NCBI GenBank assembly: GCA_963626545.1
Contig: CAVFYJ010000020.1
Coordinates: forward strand, 1 to 39,094
Direction: 5' to 3'
Source of the DNA: Anthropogastromicrobium sp963626545
GTDB taxonomy: Bacteria; Bacillota; Clostridia; Lachnospirales; Lachnospiraceae
Length of the DNA: 39,094 bases
Part shown: piece after piece, positions 29,746 to 38,989 of the stretch
How positions within the stretch are numbered: the stretch's first letter is position 1
How the letters are laid out: each line of letters opens with the position of its first letter
Program-made: the position numbers and the translations under genes
Notes under the pieces: generated by a model
Told to the model about the DNA's origin: nothing
Seen by the model: only the letters and a program-made list of their open reading frames with translations
Databases searched by the model: none

Positions 29746-32142
29746 TTAAGAATATGTCAAAGAAATCGTATCACTCAATAGTCCGTCTGCTGCCGCCCGA
29801 ATCGTAATTGACTGCGATGTACATAAGTTGTCCCCGGCCTGCACCGCAATCTGGCACAGTCCATGGAACGCTCTACGGAATACGGTTTTGTCAGATTCAT
29901 GGCTGCCCGGATTTCCATTTCCGCAGCCTACTAAAACACCATTTTCTACATGGAAACGAATCAGCGGATCTGCCCACGGCACTACGCGTCCATTTTCATC
30001 CTGTATACTCACATTAATCAGCGCAATGTCATTTGTGTCATGTAACGTGTTCATCTGTGGCTCTAACACAATACGGTATGGTGCACCGGTTGTCTCTACC
30101 ACAGTTTCCATTGTATCTATTGTCGCATTCTCTTTTTTCCAGTAGCCGATTGCATGCAATTTCCCCGGCTGATAAATTACATTATCCCACTGAAGATACC
30201 AATTAGCGATCATCTTTTTCCTTCCTTGACTAACGCCATTTACAAATAGTTCTACCTCATCTGCATTGCTATAGCAATACACGCTCAATGGCTTTCCTGT
30301 TTTGTCTGGCTGATTCCAGTCTGGGAAAATATGGAGAACTTTTTCATTACTCCACCAGCTCTTGTAATAGTAATAGTTGTCTTTCGCAAAACCGCAGGCA
30401 TCCATCACACCAAACTGTGAGTACACCGCCGGATAGGTAAATGGCGTTGGCTCTCCTCGATAATCAAATGCAGTCCACAGGAATATTCCATTAATATAAG
30501 GAAGCTCTGCTGTCAGCTTCCACTGATGCTCGGCAACATCTTTTTTGATTTCCATTCCTTGATTATTTTCATCGAGCAGATAATACTGGCTCTGCGCAGC
30601 ATCGGTCTGATAGCAGCCTCTTGTTCCGCTGTTTGTGCTTGCCTCTGTTACGATGATTGGCTGTTCTGGCATTACCTGATGGTATTCCTCCCATCCCTCT
30701 GGCATGTAGTTAAAGCCCATGACATCCAGCTCTTTTGATGCCGGCAAAAATACCTTCGGATCATGGAAATATTCGCCATTCCAGCCGCAGAATGCCATCG
30801 TAACTGGACGCGTATCGTCTTCTTTTCGCACATCCATGCGTGCTGTGCGGATCAGGCGCCCACCTTCCTCCTTATCCTGAATGGCAGTTTCTTCATTTCC
30901 GACCGACCACATGAAAATACATGGATGATTGCGGTCGCTTCGCACCATGCTGCGTAGCTGTGTGCGATTTTCTGTCGAGCTATTCAGTTTTCTTGTCTCA
31001 TCCATGACGAGAATGCCCATACGATCGCACAGCTCAAGAACATCCGGCGACTGTGGATGATGCGAGCAGCGAAGTGCATTTGCACCCATTTCTTTTATTC
31101 GTTTTAGGCGATATTCCCACACGCTTCTTGGCACAGCAATTCCAAGTCCTGCATGATCCTGATGCCAGCAAACACCTTTTATTTTGATTGGCTTTTCATT
31201 CAAGAAAAATCCATTGTTCACATCAAATTTCATGCTGCGAATACCAAAAGATACCTGCACGGTGTCTTCTGTTTGTAGCTGCTTTGAGGTAATCGAAACG
31301 CAAGCCTGATACAGCTGCGGCGTATCCAGATCCCACAGACAGATTTCATCTACGTGCAGTATAAAATTGACTTTTTCGCTGTCCCACGCGTCGATTGTGA
31401 TCTCTTTCTGTGCAGATGCCACGCAAGTGCCAGATGGATTCAAAAGCGTTATGGAAACTTGTGTATCTACAGAAACGGTATTTTGGTTTACTGCCTCTGC
31501 CGTCACAAGGACCGTGTGCAGGTCACTTCCGCTGCGAATAAAGATGCCGTCCTGCTCAAAATGAACGGAATCTGTCACAATTAGCTTCACATCGCGGTAA
31601 ATACCGCCGCCCTCGTACCACCAGCCCTCGCGCTCGGATGCATCCACACGGACAGCCAGAAGATTGTCACCTCCATAATTCAAGTAATCGGTGATTTCAT
31701 ACAGTGCTTTTGTGTAGCCACTCTGATGACTTCCGATGTCGTAATGGTTTAAAAATGCGATGCTGTCACGATACACACCTTCAAATAAAAGAAAAATTCG
31801 TTTTCCATCCCATTCTTTTGGGGCATCAAAGTGCTTTCGATACCAACCGACACCCGGCTCCAAAGAACCACCGGCAACCAGTCTGGTATCAATCGTCTCC
31901 ATTGCTGGAATATTTCCGTAATCCCCAAAGTTTTCCTGTTTCTTTGTATATTCCTGCTCTACAACAAAATCATGTGGAATATTGACCTGTTTCCAACCAG
32001 AGTCGTCTAAGTCTTTTTTTGCTGCTCCAAAGCCAAATCCTTTTGCCTTCGCACCGCCCCATCCAGATGCCGTTGTGTGCGGCTCTAAGTCTCCCGGAAA
32101 GAAACGCCAGTCGCGGTTTATGTTAATTTGCTCTCTTGCCAC
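29746..32142 (-). CDS. Glycoside hydrolase family 2 (beta-galactosidase-like)
   Basis: A 798-residue retaining glycosidase. Layout: jelly-roll sugar-binding domain (INRDWRFFPGD; VNIPHDFVVEQ), Ig-like domain, TIM barrel with KIKGVCWHQDHAG, ANALRCSHHPQSPDVLELCD, MWSVGNEET (Glu acid/base) and IIVTEAST (Glu nucleophile), then two further beta domains typical of GH2 enzymes with DUF4982. Beta-galactosidase, beta-glucuronidase and related activities are all possible. No signal peptide, so cytoplasmic. GTG start with GAGGG at proper distance. Own promoter at 32196, and a terminator separates it from the transporter genes, yet it probably acts on sugars they import. Confidence 0.93.
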   Translation of the reverse strand: MAREQININRDWRFFPGDLEPHTTASGWGGAKAKGFGFGAAKKDLDDSGWKQVNIPHDFVVEQEYTKKQENFGDYGNIPAMETIDTRLVAGGSLEPGVGWYRKHFDAPKEWDGKRIFLLFEGVYRDSIAFLNHYDIGSHQSGYTKALYEITDYLNYGGDNLLAVRVDASEREGWWYEGGGIYRDVKLIVTDSVHFEQDGIFIRSGSDLHTVLVTAEAVNQNTVSVDTQVSITLLNPSGTCVASAQKEITIDAWDSEKVNFILHVDEICLWDLDTPQLYQACVSITSKQLQTEDTVQVSFGIRSMKFDVNNGFFLNEKPIKIKGVCWHQDHAGLGIAVPRSVWEYRLKRIKEMGANALRCSHHPQSPDVLELCDRMGILVMDETRKLNSSTENRTQLRSMVRSDRNHPCIFMWSVGNEETAIQDKEEGGRLIRTARMDVRKEDDTRPVTMAFCGWNGEYFHDPKVFLPASKELDVMGFNYMPEGWEEYHQVMPEQPIIVTEASTNSGTRGCYQTDAAQSQYYLLDENNQGMEIKKDVAEHQWKLTAELPYINGIFLWTAFDYRGEPTPFTYPAVYSQFGVMDACGFAKDNYYYYKSWWSNEKVLHIFPDWNQPDKTGKPLSVYCYSNADEVELFVNGVSQGRKKMIANWYLQWDNVIYQPGKLHAIGYWKKENATIDTMETVVETTGAPYRIVLEPQMNTLHDTNDIALINVSIQDENGRVVPWADPLIRFHVENGVLVGCGNGNPGSHESDKTVFRRAFHGLCQIAVQAGDNLCTSQSITIRAAADGLLSDTISLTYS

Positions 32143-32195
32143 GTTGATGCCCTCACTTTCTATTCACGTTTATTCTTACATTATACAATAATCCT

Positions 32196-32224
32196 ATTAT
32201 AGTTTTTAAAGGCTACAAGAACAA
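32196..32224 (-). promoter_or_regulatory. Promoter of the GH2 gene
   Basis: TTGTTC (32219-32224), 17 bases, TATAAT (32196-32201) on the minus strand, about 55 bases before the GTG. A second TATAAT lies about 18 bases downstream. Confidence 0.65.
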
Positions 32225-32266
32225 TTTATTTACTTCATGTCCATTTTTTGACTAAATCTTCAATAT

Positions 32267-32310
32267 GAAGAAAAGATTCTCCATACCAAGCCATTTGGTC
32301 AAAGAATCTT
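32267..32310 (-). terminator. Terminator after the solute-binding protein gene
   Basis: AAGATTCT..CCAA - loop - TTGG..AGAATCTT followed by TTCTTC on the minus strand; 8-bp outer and 4-bp inner stems, about 60 bases after the stop. Confidence 0.78.
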
Positions 32311-32372
32311 CTCTTTCTATCAGATTTTATTTATTCTTATAGCTCTTACCCACAAATTTTATTTAATCCTTA

Positions 32373-34055
32373 TTACTCCGCACCAAACTGTGCCTTGTAA
32401 GCAGCTTCCCACTCTTCCTTAAGTTCACTCCAATGCGCTCTGTTTTCGAGCTGCTCATGGAATTCCTTATAAGCAGATTCAAACTCATCATCAGACTGTG
32501 CTAACAGCATCTTTGCCTGATACTCTTCTACAACTGCAGACAAATTTTCTCTATACTCAGCAAACTTTGAATCAGTATCCAACTTTACAGAATCAATATT
32601 TGTAATAACTCTATGGTTTACAATATTTTCTGCAATATATTTGCATGTCTTTGAGCCAGTTGGAAGATTCTCATCATTATAACGTTCATCCGTAGATTTC
32701 TCATTCCACCATGGATACCACTCTTTACTATAATTCGACAACCACCATAATTCTGGTGTTCCATTAATCTTTGTTGAACGCGCCTCCTCATACTCTGGTG
32801 TATACTCCCATGTAGTTCTTGTGTCATCCGTAAAATGCCAATTTATTCCTTCTGGTCCATCGTTTACTTCCTGCTGCCGAATTGGACTTGGATCAGCACA
32901 CCAATTTAAGAAATTTAATACTGCATTTAAATGCTCGGTATCTTTATTAATATAAACACGATATTGTGGATATGGATTTACACTCTGTGTTACCCCCTTT
33001 GTTACACCTTCCACTGTTGGAGACTGAAATGGTTGATATTTTAAGCGAATACTATCTAATGTTTCTCCACCGTCAAAATCAATTGAATATGGTGCGCCAC
33101 TCCACATATCCGATACCCAAGCAGCAATCTGTCCATTTTTTACCTTTTCCTTTAAACGCTCAGACTGCATGGTCGGCGTTTCCATATCAATCAGGCCTTC
33201 ACGATACATTTTATTCATCCATTCAAATGCTTTCTTATAGTTCTCATTATCATACAAATGGATAAATTCTCCATCTTCTTCCATTACGCATGGAAATCCA
33301 CTTAAGCCATCTACCATATCTACGCCAAAAGTTGCAATGATAATCTTTGGTTCCCACGTCACTCCCTTCATTGAAAGCGGAATAATGGATTTTCCGTCGC
33401 TGTCTTTTAGTTCTGCAAACTTACGAAGAGCATCCTCCATTCCTTCAATCGTGCTGATATCTTCCTCAGTAACACCTGCATCTTCCATCATTTGGGTATT
33501 GATATACCACGCATCGGTTGTCCAACCCGGCCACGGATCATCCAAATTGGAATCATACCAACCCGGCAGTGCATAGATATTTCCATCCGAATTGCGAAGA
33601 AGCTCTACAATACGCTCGTCAATTCCTGCAATATTAGTCAGGGATTCACTTGCATAGACATCATCAAGTGCCATTACACGATCTGCCGATACCAGTGCCT
33701 GCTCAACCTGCTGATTTGCTGGAAATACCATCATATCTGGCAGCTCGCTTCCGCTGCTCAAGCGCAAATTTACAGTTGTAAAAACGTCATCACTCTGCAT
33801 GAATTCGCACTTATAATCAATTCCCAGATACTCTCTCATAACCTGCTGTGTGATCGTGTCATCTGCAGCCGATGATGTTGTTCCCACCAAAACAGTAAAC
33901 TGCTCATCAGTCTTGCCGCCTTCCTCCTCGCTTACATACAAATCGCTGACCTTCTCGATCTGGGCTGCTTCATCTGCAAATACATTGGTCCCTGCGAGTG
34001 TGGACACTGCCATTGCTGCCGCCAATACGGCTGATGCTTTCTTGTTCTTTCTCAT
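32373..34055 (-). CDS. Extracellular sugar-binding protein of an LplABC-type ABC transporter
   Basis: A 560-residue family 1 solute-binding protein that would deliver oligosaccharide to the LplB/LplC permeases. The start at 34055 is fixed by GGAGG 8 bases upstream; an upstream in-frame ATG (34070) lies within that site. The N-terminus MRKNKKASAVLAAAMAVSTLAG is a signal peptide, but the residue after LAG is Thr, not Cys, and a signal peptidase I site (VFADE) follows. Family motifs include MMVFPANQQVEQAL, ALPGWYD, DAWYINTQMMEDAG and a Trp-rich C-terminal half. No sugar can be named from sequence. It follows the permeases after a gap with tandem repeats. Confidence 0.92.
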   Translation of the reverse strand: MRKNKKASAVLAAAMAVSTLAGTNVFADEAAQIEKVSDLYVSEEEGGKTDEQFTVLVGTTSSAADDTITQQVMREYLGIDYKCEFMQSDDVFTTVNLRLSSGSELPDMMVFPANQQVEQALVSADRVMALDDVYASESLTNIAGIDERIVELLRNSDGNIYALPGWYDSNLDDPWPGWTTDAWYINTQMMEDAGVTEEDISTIEGMEDALRKFAELKDSDGKSIIPLSMKGVTWEPKIIIATFGVDMVDGLSGFPCVMEEDGEFIHLYDNENYKKAFEWMNKMYREGLIDMETPTMQSERLKEKVKNGQIAAWVSDMWSGAPYSIDFDGGETLDSIRLKYQPFQSPTVEGVTKGVTQSVNPYPQYRVYINKDTEHLNAVLNFLNWCADPSPIRQQEVNDGPEGINWHFTDDTRTTWEYTPEYEEARSTKINGTPELWWLSNYSKEWYPWWNEKSTDERYNDENLPTGSKTCKYIAENIVNHRVITNIDSVKLDTDSKFAEYRENLSAVVEEYQAKMLLAQSDDEFESAYKEFHEQLENRAHWSELKEEWEAAYKAQFGAE

Positions 34056-34110
34056 GTTGTCTTCCTCCATTTTTTATGTTAGTTTTTATAACTTTTACTG
34101 TTAATTGCTT

Positions 34111-34155
34111 ACGCATTTTTGTTTTATGCATTTTTGTTTTACGCATTTTTATATT
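34111..34155. repeat. 15-bp tandem repeat, three units, upstream of the solute-binding protein gene
   Basis: A(C/T)GCATTTTTGTTTT at 34111-34125 and 34126-34140, with a third, partly diverged unit at 34141-34155. It fills the leader between lplC and the solute-binding protein gene. Confidence 0.85.
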
Positions 34156-34186
34156 GACCTGTTGTGAGCAATCCTTTTTCTGCCTG

Positions 34187-35110
34187 TCATCCTTTTACCG
34201 ATCCAACCATAACACCTTTTACGAAATACTTCTGAATAAATGGATAGATGCACAAAATTGGAAGGGTTCCGATTACAACTGCTGCCATTTTTACAGAGGT
34301 GATAGTCATGGAAGCCAGGCGCGGTTCTCTTGCTGCTGCCTCTGCTGCCACTGCACTATTTGCCGACAATGAGGACAAATCCTGTGCAGTAAAGAGTCTC
34401 TGTAAGTAGGTCTGAAGCGGCATCAGTGTACTTTTATTTACATAGAATGCACCGGTGTACCAGTCATTCCAATGACCAACCGCGGTAAACAGTGCAATCG
34501 CTGCCAGTGTTGCCTTTGAAAGTGGAAGTACGATTTTAAAAAGAATCGTCCATTCGCCTGCACCATCCAAAAGCGCTGCCTCACGCAAGCTTTCCGGCAT
34601 TCCCATAAAGGATTTCATCATGACAAACATGTTCCAGATGTTCATCATTCCCGGGATTACAAATACCCAGAAGGTATTTACTAACTTCAGGTTGGACAGC
34701 TGGATATAATACGGAATCAGTCCGCCGCCAAACAGCATCGGAATCAGCATGACAACGAGAAGCACGTTTCTGTGCGGCAGGTTGCGAAACGACATTCCAT
34801 ATGCCGTCAGTCCTGTCACCGTCATTCCAAGGAAGGTTCCGATTACCGTTCTTGCGATGGTAATTACATATGCCTTCTGAATGACACCATTTCCGAGGAC
34901 ATATTCGTAATTAAACAATGTCAGAATTCTTGGGAAGAGCCACAAACCGCCCTTCATTGAATCCGCTCCCTGATTAAAGGAGTAAATAATGATGTAGTAC
35001 AGAGGATAAAACATAACCACACACAGAAACACCATGAAAATCGTGTTGCACACCTGAAAGATTCGTTCGCCTCTGCTCTTTTTGATTTTGCTTCCAACGT
35101 ATCGTTTCAC
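34187..35110 (-). CDS. Carbohydrate ABC transporter permease, LplC type
   Basis: Inner-membrane permease of 307 residues with about six membrane segments (first: TIFMVFLCVVMFYPLYYIIIY). The coupling loop EAALLDGAGEWTILFKIVLP is the family EAA motif. It pairs with the LplB-type protein encoded just upstream (4-bp overlap). A matching ATPase is not encoded here; such systems commonly share an MsmK-type ATPase from elsewhere. Confidence 0.93.
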   Translation of the reverse strand: MKRYVGSKIKKSRGERIFQVCNTIFMVFLCVVMFYPLYYIIIYSFNQGADSMKGGLWLFPRILTLFNYEYVLGNGVIQKAYVITIARTVIGTFLGMTVTGLTAYGMSFRNLPHRNVLLVVMLIPMLFGGGLIPYYIQLSNLKLVNTFWVFVIPGMMNIWNMFVMMKSFMGMPESLREAALLDGAGEWTILFKIVLPLSKATLAAIALFTAVGHWNDWYTGAFYVNKSTLMPLQTYLQRLFTAQDLSSLSANSAVAAEAAAREPRLASMTITSVKMAAVVIGTLPILCIYPFIQKYFVKGVMVGSVKG

Positions 35111-36024
35111 CAGATTCCCTCCCCTGTCGTTTTCTTTAAAACTGCATTTGAGATCAATACCAGTACCAGACTGAAAATGGATGAGATCATTCCAACTGCG
35201 GTCGAAAAACTGTATTGTCCACGTTCCAGACCATTTTGAAGAATGTAAATATCAAGCACTGCTGCCACATCCATGTTTGCACTGTTCATGAGCGGATAAA
35301 CGGCATCCACACCTGCACTTAAAATGCCAGGAAGAGCCAGAATAAACAACATACTGATCGTTGGCATCAGACACGGAAGTGTAATGTAACGTGTCTGTGC
35401 AAGCTTTCCTGCTCCATCAATGGTTGCCGCCTCATACAATTCCTGATTGATTCCCGATAAAGCTGCCAGATAGACGATGGTTCCCCAGCCGACTTCCTTC
35501 CAGATACTGGCGATTACAAATAGTGGAACAAACCATCGCTTATCGCCCATAAAATAAATGGCACGTCCACCGGTTGCCGTAATGGCTTCATTTAAAAGAC
35601 CGGAATATGGTGATAAAAAGGAATCGAGCATATACACGATTACAACCCATGAAATAAAATGTGGAATATAGGTAATGGACTGTACGATCTTCTTGAACCG
35701 CAAGTTTTGAATCTCATTGATCAAAAGTGCTAAGATGATTGGTGCCGGAAAGCTGAATACAAATTTTGTCATCGTCAGACGCACGGTATTTTTCATTACC
35801 TTCCAGAACTGACTATCCTTTAAAAACCAGAAATTTTTGAATCCGACCCATTCTCCACTCCATATCGAACTGCCAATCTTAAAGTCCTTAAATGCAATTT
35901 GCAGTCCAAGAATTGGAATGTAATTAAACAGGATCAGGCAGATCACACCGATCGATATCATAAAATACTGCCAGCGATATGGCTTCATTCTCTTCAACTC
36001 TTTCTGTCGTTTTTTCGGCCACAA
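35107..36024 (-). CDS. Carbohydrate ABC transporter permease, LplB type
   Basis: Partner permease of 305 residues. Starts with basic WPKKRQKELKRMKPYRWQY, then a membrane segment and FNYIPILGLQIAFKDF, the usual LplB opening. EAA loop: EAATIDGAGKLAQTRYITLP. It follows the histidine kinase gene by 16 bp and overlaps lplC. Confidence 0.93.
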   Translation of the reverse strand: MWPKKRQKELKRMKPYRWQYFMISIGVICLILFNYIPILGLQIAFKDFKIGSSIWSGEWVGFKNFWFLKDSQFWKVMKNTVRLTMTKFVFSFPAPIILALLINEIQNLRFKKIVQSITYIPHFISWVVIVYMLDSFLSPYSGLLNEAITATGGRAIYFMGDKRWFVPLFVIASIWKEVGWGTIVYLAALSGINQELYEAATIDGAGKLAQTRYITLPCLMPTISMLFILALPGILSAGVDAVYPLMNSANMDVAAVLDIYILQNGLERGQYSFSTAVGMISSIFSLVLVLISNAVLKKTTGEGIW

Positions 36025-36040
36025 TCTTTTTCCTCCTTCT

Positions 36041-37819
36041 CTACAGGCTTTCTGGAATGAAAATTGTCACGCAGGTTCCTTCTCCCTTTTTGCTCTCAAT
36101 TTCATACTGATATTGATCCTTATAGTAATACTGAAGAATGTTTTTGATGTAAGAGATGCCAATGCCATGCCCCTCTTCGATCTGTCCCTGCTCAACCTGC
36201 TGCAAGCGCGCTTCATCCATACCGGAGCCATTATCCCTCACACAAATACACAATCTTCCGTCTTGTGCAGATGAGACTTCGATCCACATATGCTGATGAC
36301 CGGGAAGTATGATATCACCATGCAGCCATACGTTTTCCACAAGCGGTTGCAAAATCATTTTGGGAATTTTCCAGTCCAGCAGCCTTTCATCAATCGTTTT
36401 CTCCACTTCCACGCAATGCCCATAGCGTTCCTGCTGAAGTGTAAGATACGCATCAATTAACGTCAGCTCATCCTTTAATGAAATGATTCCCTTTCCACCA
36501 TTCTGTGACAGTCGGTAAAAGACAGCCAAATTGTCAATCATCGACACCAAACTATCACTCTCTGCATCCAGTGCTTCCCAGCGCATCATTCCCAGTGTAT
36601 TATAAAGGAAATGTGGATTAATCTGTGACTCGAGTGCCTGAATTTCAAACCGCTGTTTTTGCGTCCAAACCTTTGCCATCTCTTCCACCGTGCTGTCTAA
36701 GCGCTGAATCATTTTATTATATTGCTTTTCAAGCCTTTGCACTTCATCACACTCACCGCGTATCTCAATGAGATCCTTTTCATCCCATATGCGTGACATT
36801 CGGTTGGATAGCTCGTTGATTCTGGCAAAAATACGTTCCAAAAAACCGCCCATCATCACACCTGTGATCACAGCAATCGCAAGCATAATTCCACCGATTA
36901 GCATATAGGTGGTTTTCATTTTTCCTTCGGTATATTCCGCCGAAAGAAACACAGCCGTATACCAGCCAGAGCCTGCGTCCTGCACAATCAAGACCTCTCC
37001 ATTTTTTGTCGTGAGCTTTCCTAACTGATCTTTTGGAAGAATCATCCCTTCCTGATCCTGAAGATACTCATCTGTGTGATCTGCTTGCGATGCGGCCAGA
37101 ATTTTTCCATCCTCATCCGTCAGGTAGGCTCTCATATTGGTATCCTGATCAGATTGCATATAGCTGCCAAATGCCTTCTGCCCATCGACTTCAATTCGTA
37201 TGTATGCCTGAACGTCTTTTCCCAGTCCCAGTACTTTTTTGTAGAGACATAGCACTTGAAGACCCGATGAATCAGCATTTGTGATTTCTTGTGTCCATAA
37301 AAATCCAGTATCCAAATAGTTCTCATCAAATTTATCTGTAATCACATATTTTCCATCACTCCACAGCTCACTTTCCTGCACATAAACGGTGATGTTCTGG
37401 ATTGGATACATGATCGCCATGTTATTTTGAAATGTCGTTTGGATACTTTTAATCCGCTCCCATTTTTCAATCGGAGTCAGATTTTTCCCAGTCAGATTTT
37501 CTGCAAAAACAGTGCTATAGCATAGATTTTGTGCCACCTTTTCATAAATCTGCTTCTGACTTTCAATCGACTGGGTGATACGATCTGCATAGGTCTTCGC
37601 ATACGCATTTCGTTCTTCTCTGAGTGGCTGAAAAAGATTCATCTGCAAAATAATCCATATTATGATATACAAAAACAGTAAAAGCAAAAATCCAATGCCA
37701 AGAAACTTCGATTTTGTAGAATGTGCCACTTTGCCTGATCTTGTTGTTTTTTTTGCGTTTGCTGTCTTTGCTGAATTTATTGTTTTCGTTGATTCTTTTG
37801 TTTTCATTAAGCGTATCAT
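36041..37819 (-). CDS. YesM-like sensor histidine kinase
   Basis: A 592-residue membrane sensor: basic, Lys/Thr-rich N-terminus (~38 residues), membrane segment FLGIGFLLLLFLYIIIWII, an extracellular Cache-like domain (~65-300), second membrane segment MLIGGIMLAIAVITGVMMGG, a HAMP-like linker, then a His_kinase domain (PF06580) with the phosphate-accepting QINPHFLYNTLGMMRWE and the ATP site LVENVWLHGD, VRDNGSGM, GHGIGISYIKNIL. Such kinases normally pair with a YesN-type response regulator that switches on the adjacent transporter; none is present in the locus. It starts 8 bp after the diguanylate cyclase stop. Confidence 0.93.
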   Translation of the reverse strand: MIRLMKTKESTKTINSAKTANAKKTTRSGKVAHSTKSKFLGIGFLLLLFLYIIIWIILQMNLFQPLREERNAYAKTYADRITQSIESQKQIYEKVAQNLCYSTVFAENLTGKNLTPIEKWERIKSIQTTFQNNMAIMYPIQNITVYVQESELWSDGKYVITDKFDENYLDTGFLWTQEITNADSSGLQVLCLYKKVLGLGKDVQAYIRIEVDGQKAFGSYMQSDQDTNMRAYLTDEDGKILAASQADHTDEYLQDQEGMILPKDQLGKLTTKNGEVLIVQDAGSGWYTAVFLSAEYTEGKMKTTYMLIGGIMLAIAVITGVMMGGFLERIFARINELSNRMSRIWDEKDLIEIRGECDEVQRLEKQYNKMIQRLDSTVEEMAKVWTQKQRFEIQALESQINPHFLYNTLGMMRWEALDAESDSLVSMIDNLAVFYRLSQNGGKGIISLKDELTLIDAYLTLQQERYGHCVEVEKTIDERLLDWKIPKMILQPLVENVWLHGDIILPGHQHMWIEVSSAQDGRLCICVRDNGSGMDEARLQQVEQGQIEEGHGIGISYIKNILQYYYKDQYQYEIESKKGEGTCVTIFIPESL

Positions 37820-37827
37820 AACAACTA

Positions 37828-38877
37828 TTACTTCTCTGTATTCTCGCGGCTCATCTTGCTGCGAAGCTTATTGTCGTACATGAACTTATCTGCCTTATCG
37901 AAAAGTGTTCGGAGTGTACAGTCCTTGTAGTCGGATGAGTATGCAGCGCCCTGCGCATAGCTGACCTTAACGCTCTTTCCGCATTTATTGAACCAGTCAA
38001 CATCCTCTTTTAGCTTCTTTAAAATCTCATCCACCTCCGGCTTATCGGTATTGTAAATGATTGCCATGAATTCATCACCGCCGCATCGACCAACGAAATC
38101 CTTCGCCGGAACGGTATTTCGAAGAATACGCGCAAAATTCATGATCAGCTGATCACCTACCGAATGGCCGAGTGTATCATTGACATGCTTTAAGTTATTT
38201 AAGTCAAACACGATACAGGCCGTCGGCTCTGTTAAAAACGATACATCATGAAGCAACTCCTCACAGCGGCTCTTATTTGGAAGACCGGTGTGCAAATCAA
38301 GATATGCTTTTTTCTCCAGCATCTTATTCTTTCCAGAAATTTCGATTGCGGAGAGTGTCTGCTCAATCAGCATGACAACAAATGCAATCATATCAATCGC
38401 TGAAAAAATCTGTAACCAGCGAATCTGGTTTGCAATTCCCTCTGAATACCACTCCGCTGCATTTACTACCTCATCAGCAAGGCCAAAATACGTCTCGCTC
38501 ATCTCTACAATATCCGTATTCTCATAACCATTTAGACGGACATTTGTGATTTCTTCCTTGAGCTTTTTCCAATAAGCATACAGCGCATTCAGCTTCGTTA
38601 TGTAATCTTTGTTATCCAGACGAATTAAATCATAATGACCGTCCTCATAACGAAGACCACTGATAATATCATCCAACTCCTGAATCAGCTCATCATTCGG
38701 ATTTCCCGTAATTTCAAGCTTAACCTCTCGCTGCGTTGCTCCGCGCACCAATCCTGCATAATTGATCACTCTTGCCGTTCCCTGAAGCTTCTGTGTTTGC
38801 ACCATCATGCCCACAACAAGAATGACCAATATCAGGATCAGCGAACTTTTTACGACTGTTTCCACCTTTTGTTTCAT
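37828..38877 (-). CDS. Membrane diguanylate cyclase (GGDEF)
   Basis: Makes c-di-GMP. Of 349 residues, the first ~190 form two membrane segments (LILILVILVVGMMVQT; IFSAIDMIAFVVMLIEQ) flanking an outside domain that begins NYAGLVRGATQREVKLE, as in the PilJ-type sensor. The catalytic domain has LDLHTGLPNKSRCEEL, VFDLNNLKHVNDTLGHSVGDQ and the active site GRCGGDEF. The product-inhibition RxxD motif is absent: the corresponding residues are PAKD. The ATG at 38877 is chosen from GGGAGG 9 bases upstream. It heads the HK-lplB-lplC run. Confidence 0.93.
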   Translation of the reverse strand: MKQKVETVVKSSLILILVILVVGMMVQTQKLQGTARVINYAGLVRGATQREVKLEITGNPNDELIQELDDIISGLRYEDGHYDLIRLDNKDYITKLNALYAYWKKLKEEITNVRLNGYENTDIVEMSETYFGLADEVVNAAEWYSEGIANQIRWLQIFSAIDMIAFVVMLIEQTLSAIEISGKNKMLEKKAYLDLHTGLPNKSRCEELLHDVSFLTEPTACIVFDLNNLKHVNDTLGHSVGDQLIMNFARILRNTVPAKDFVGRCGGDEFMAIIYNTDKPEVDEILKKLKEDVDWFNKCGKSVKVSYAQGAAYSSDYKDCTLRTLFDKADKFMYDNKLRSKMSRENTEK

Positions 38878-38913
38878 ACACACACGTTCCTCCCGATTTT
38901 GTACTCTATGTCA

Positions 38914-38919
38914 ATTATA
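38914..38919 (-). promoter_or_regulatory. Extended -10 promoter of the diguanylate cyclase gene
   Basis: TGTTATAAT on the minus strand (TATAAT at 38914-38919), 37 bases before the ATG; the -35 region (CTTTCA) is weak. Confidence 0.55.
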
Positions 38920-38989
38920 ACACGTTTGTAGGAAAATGAAAGTACTCATAAAAGTTCTCACCAAATTTTCACATTTCTGGTGTTTTTGC

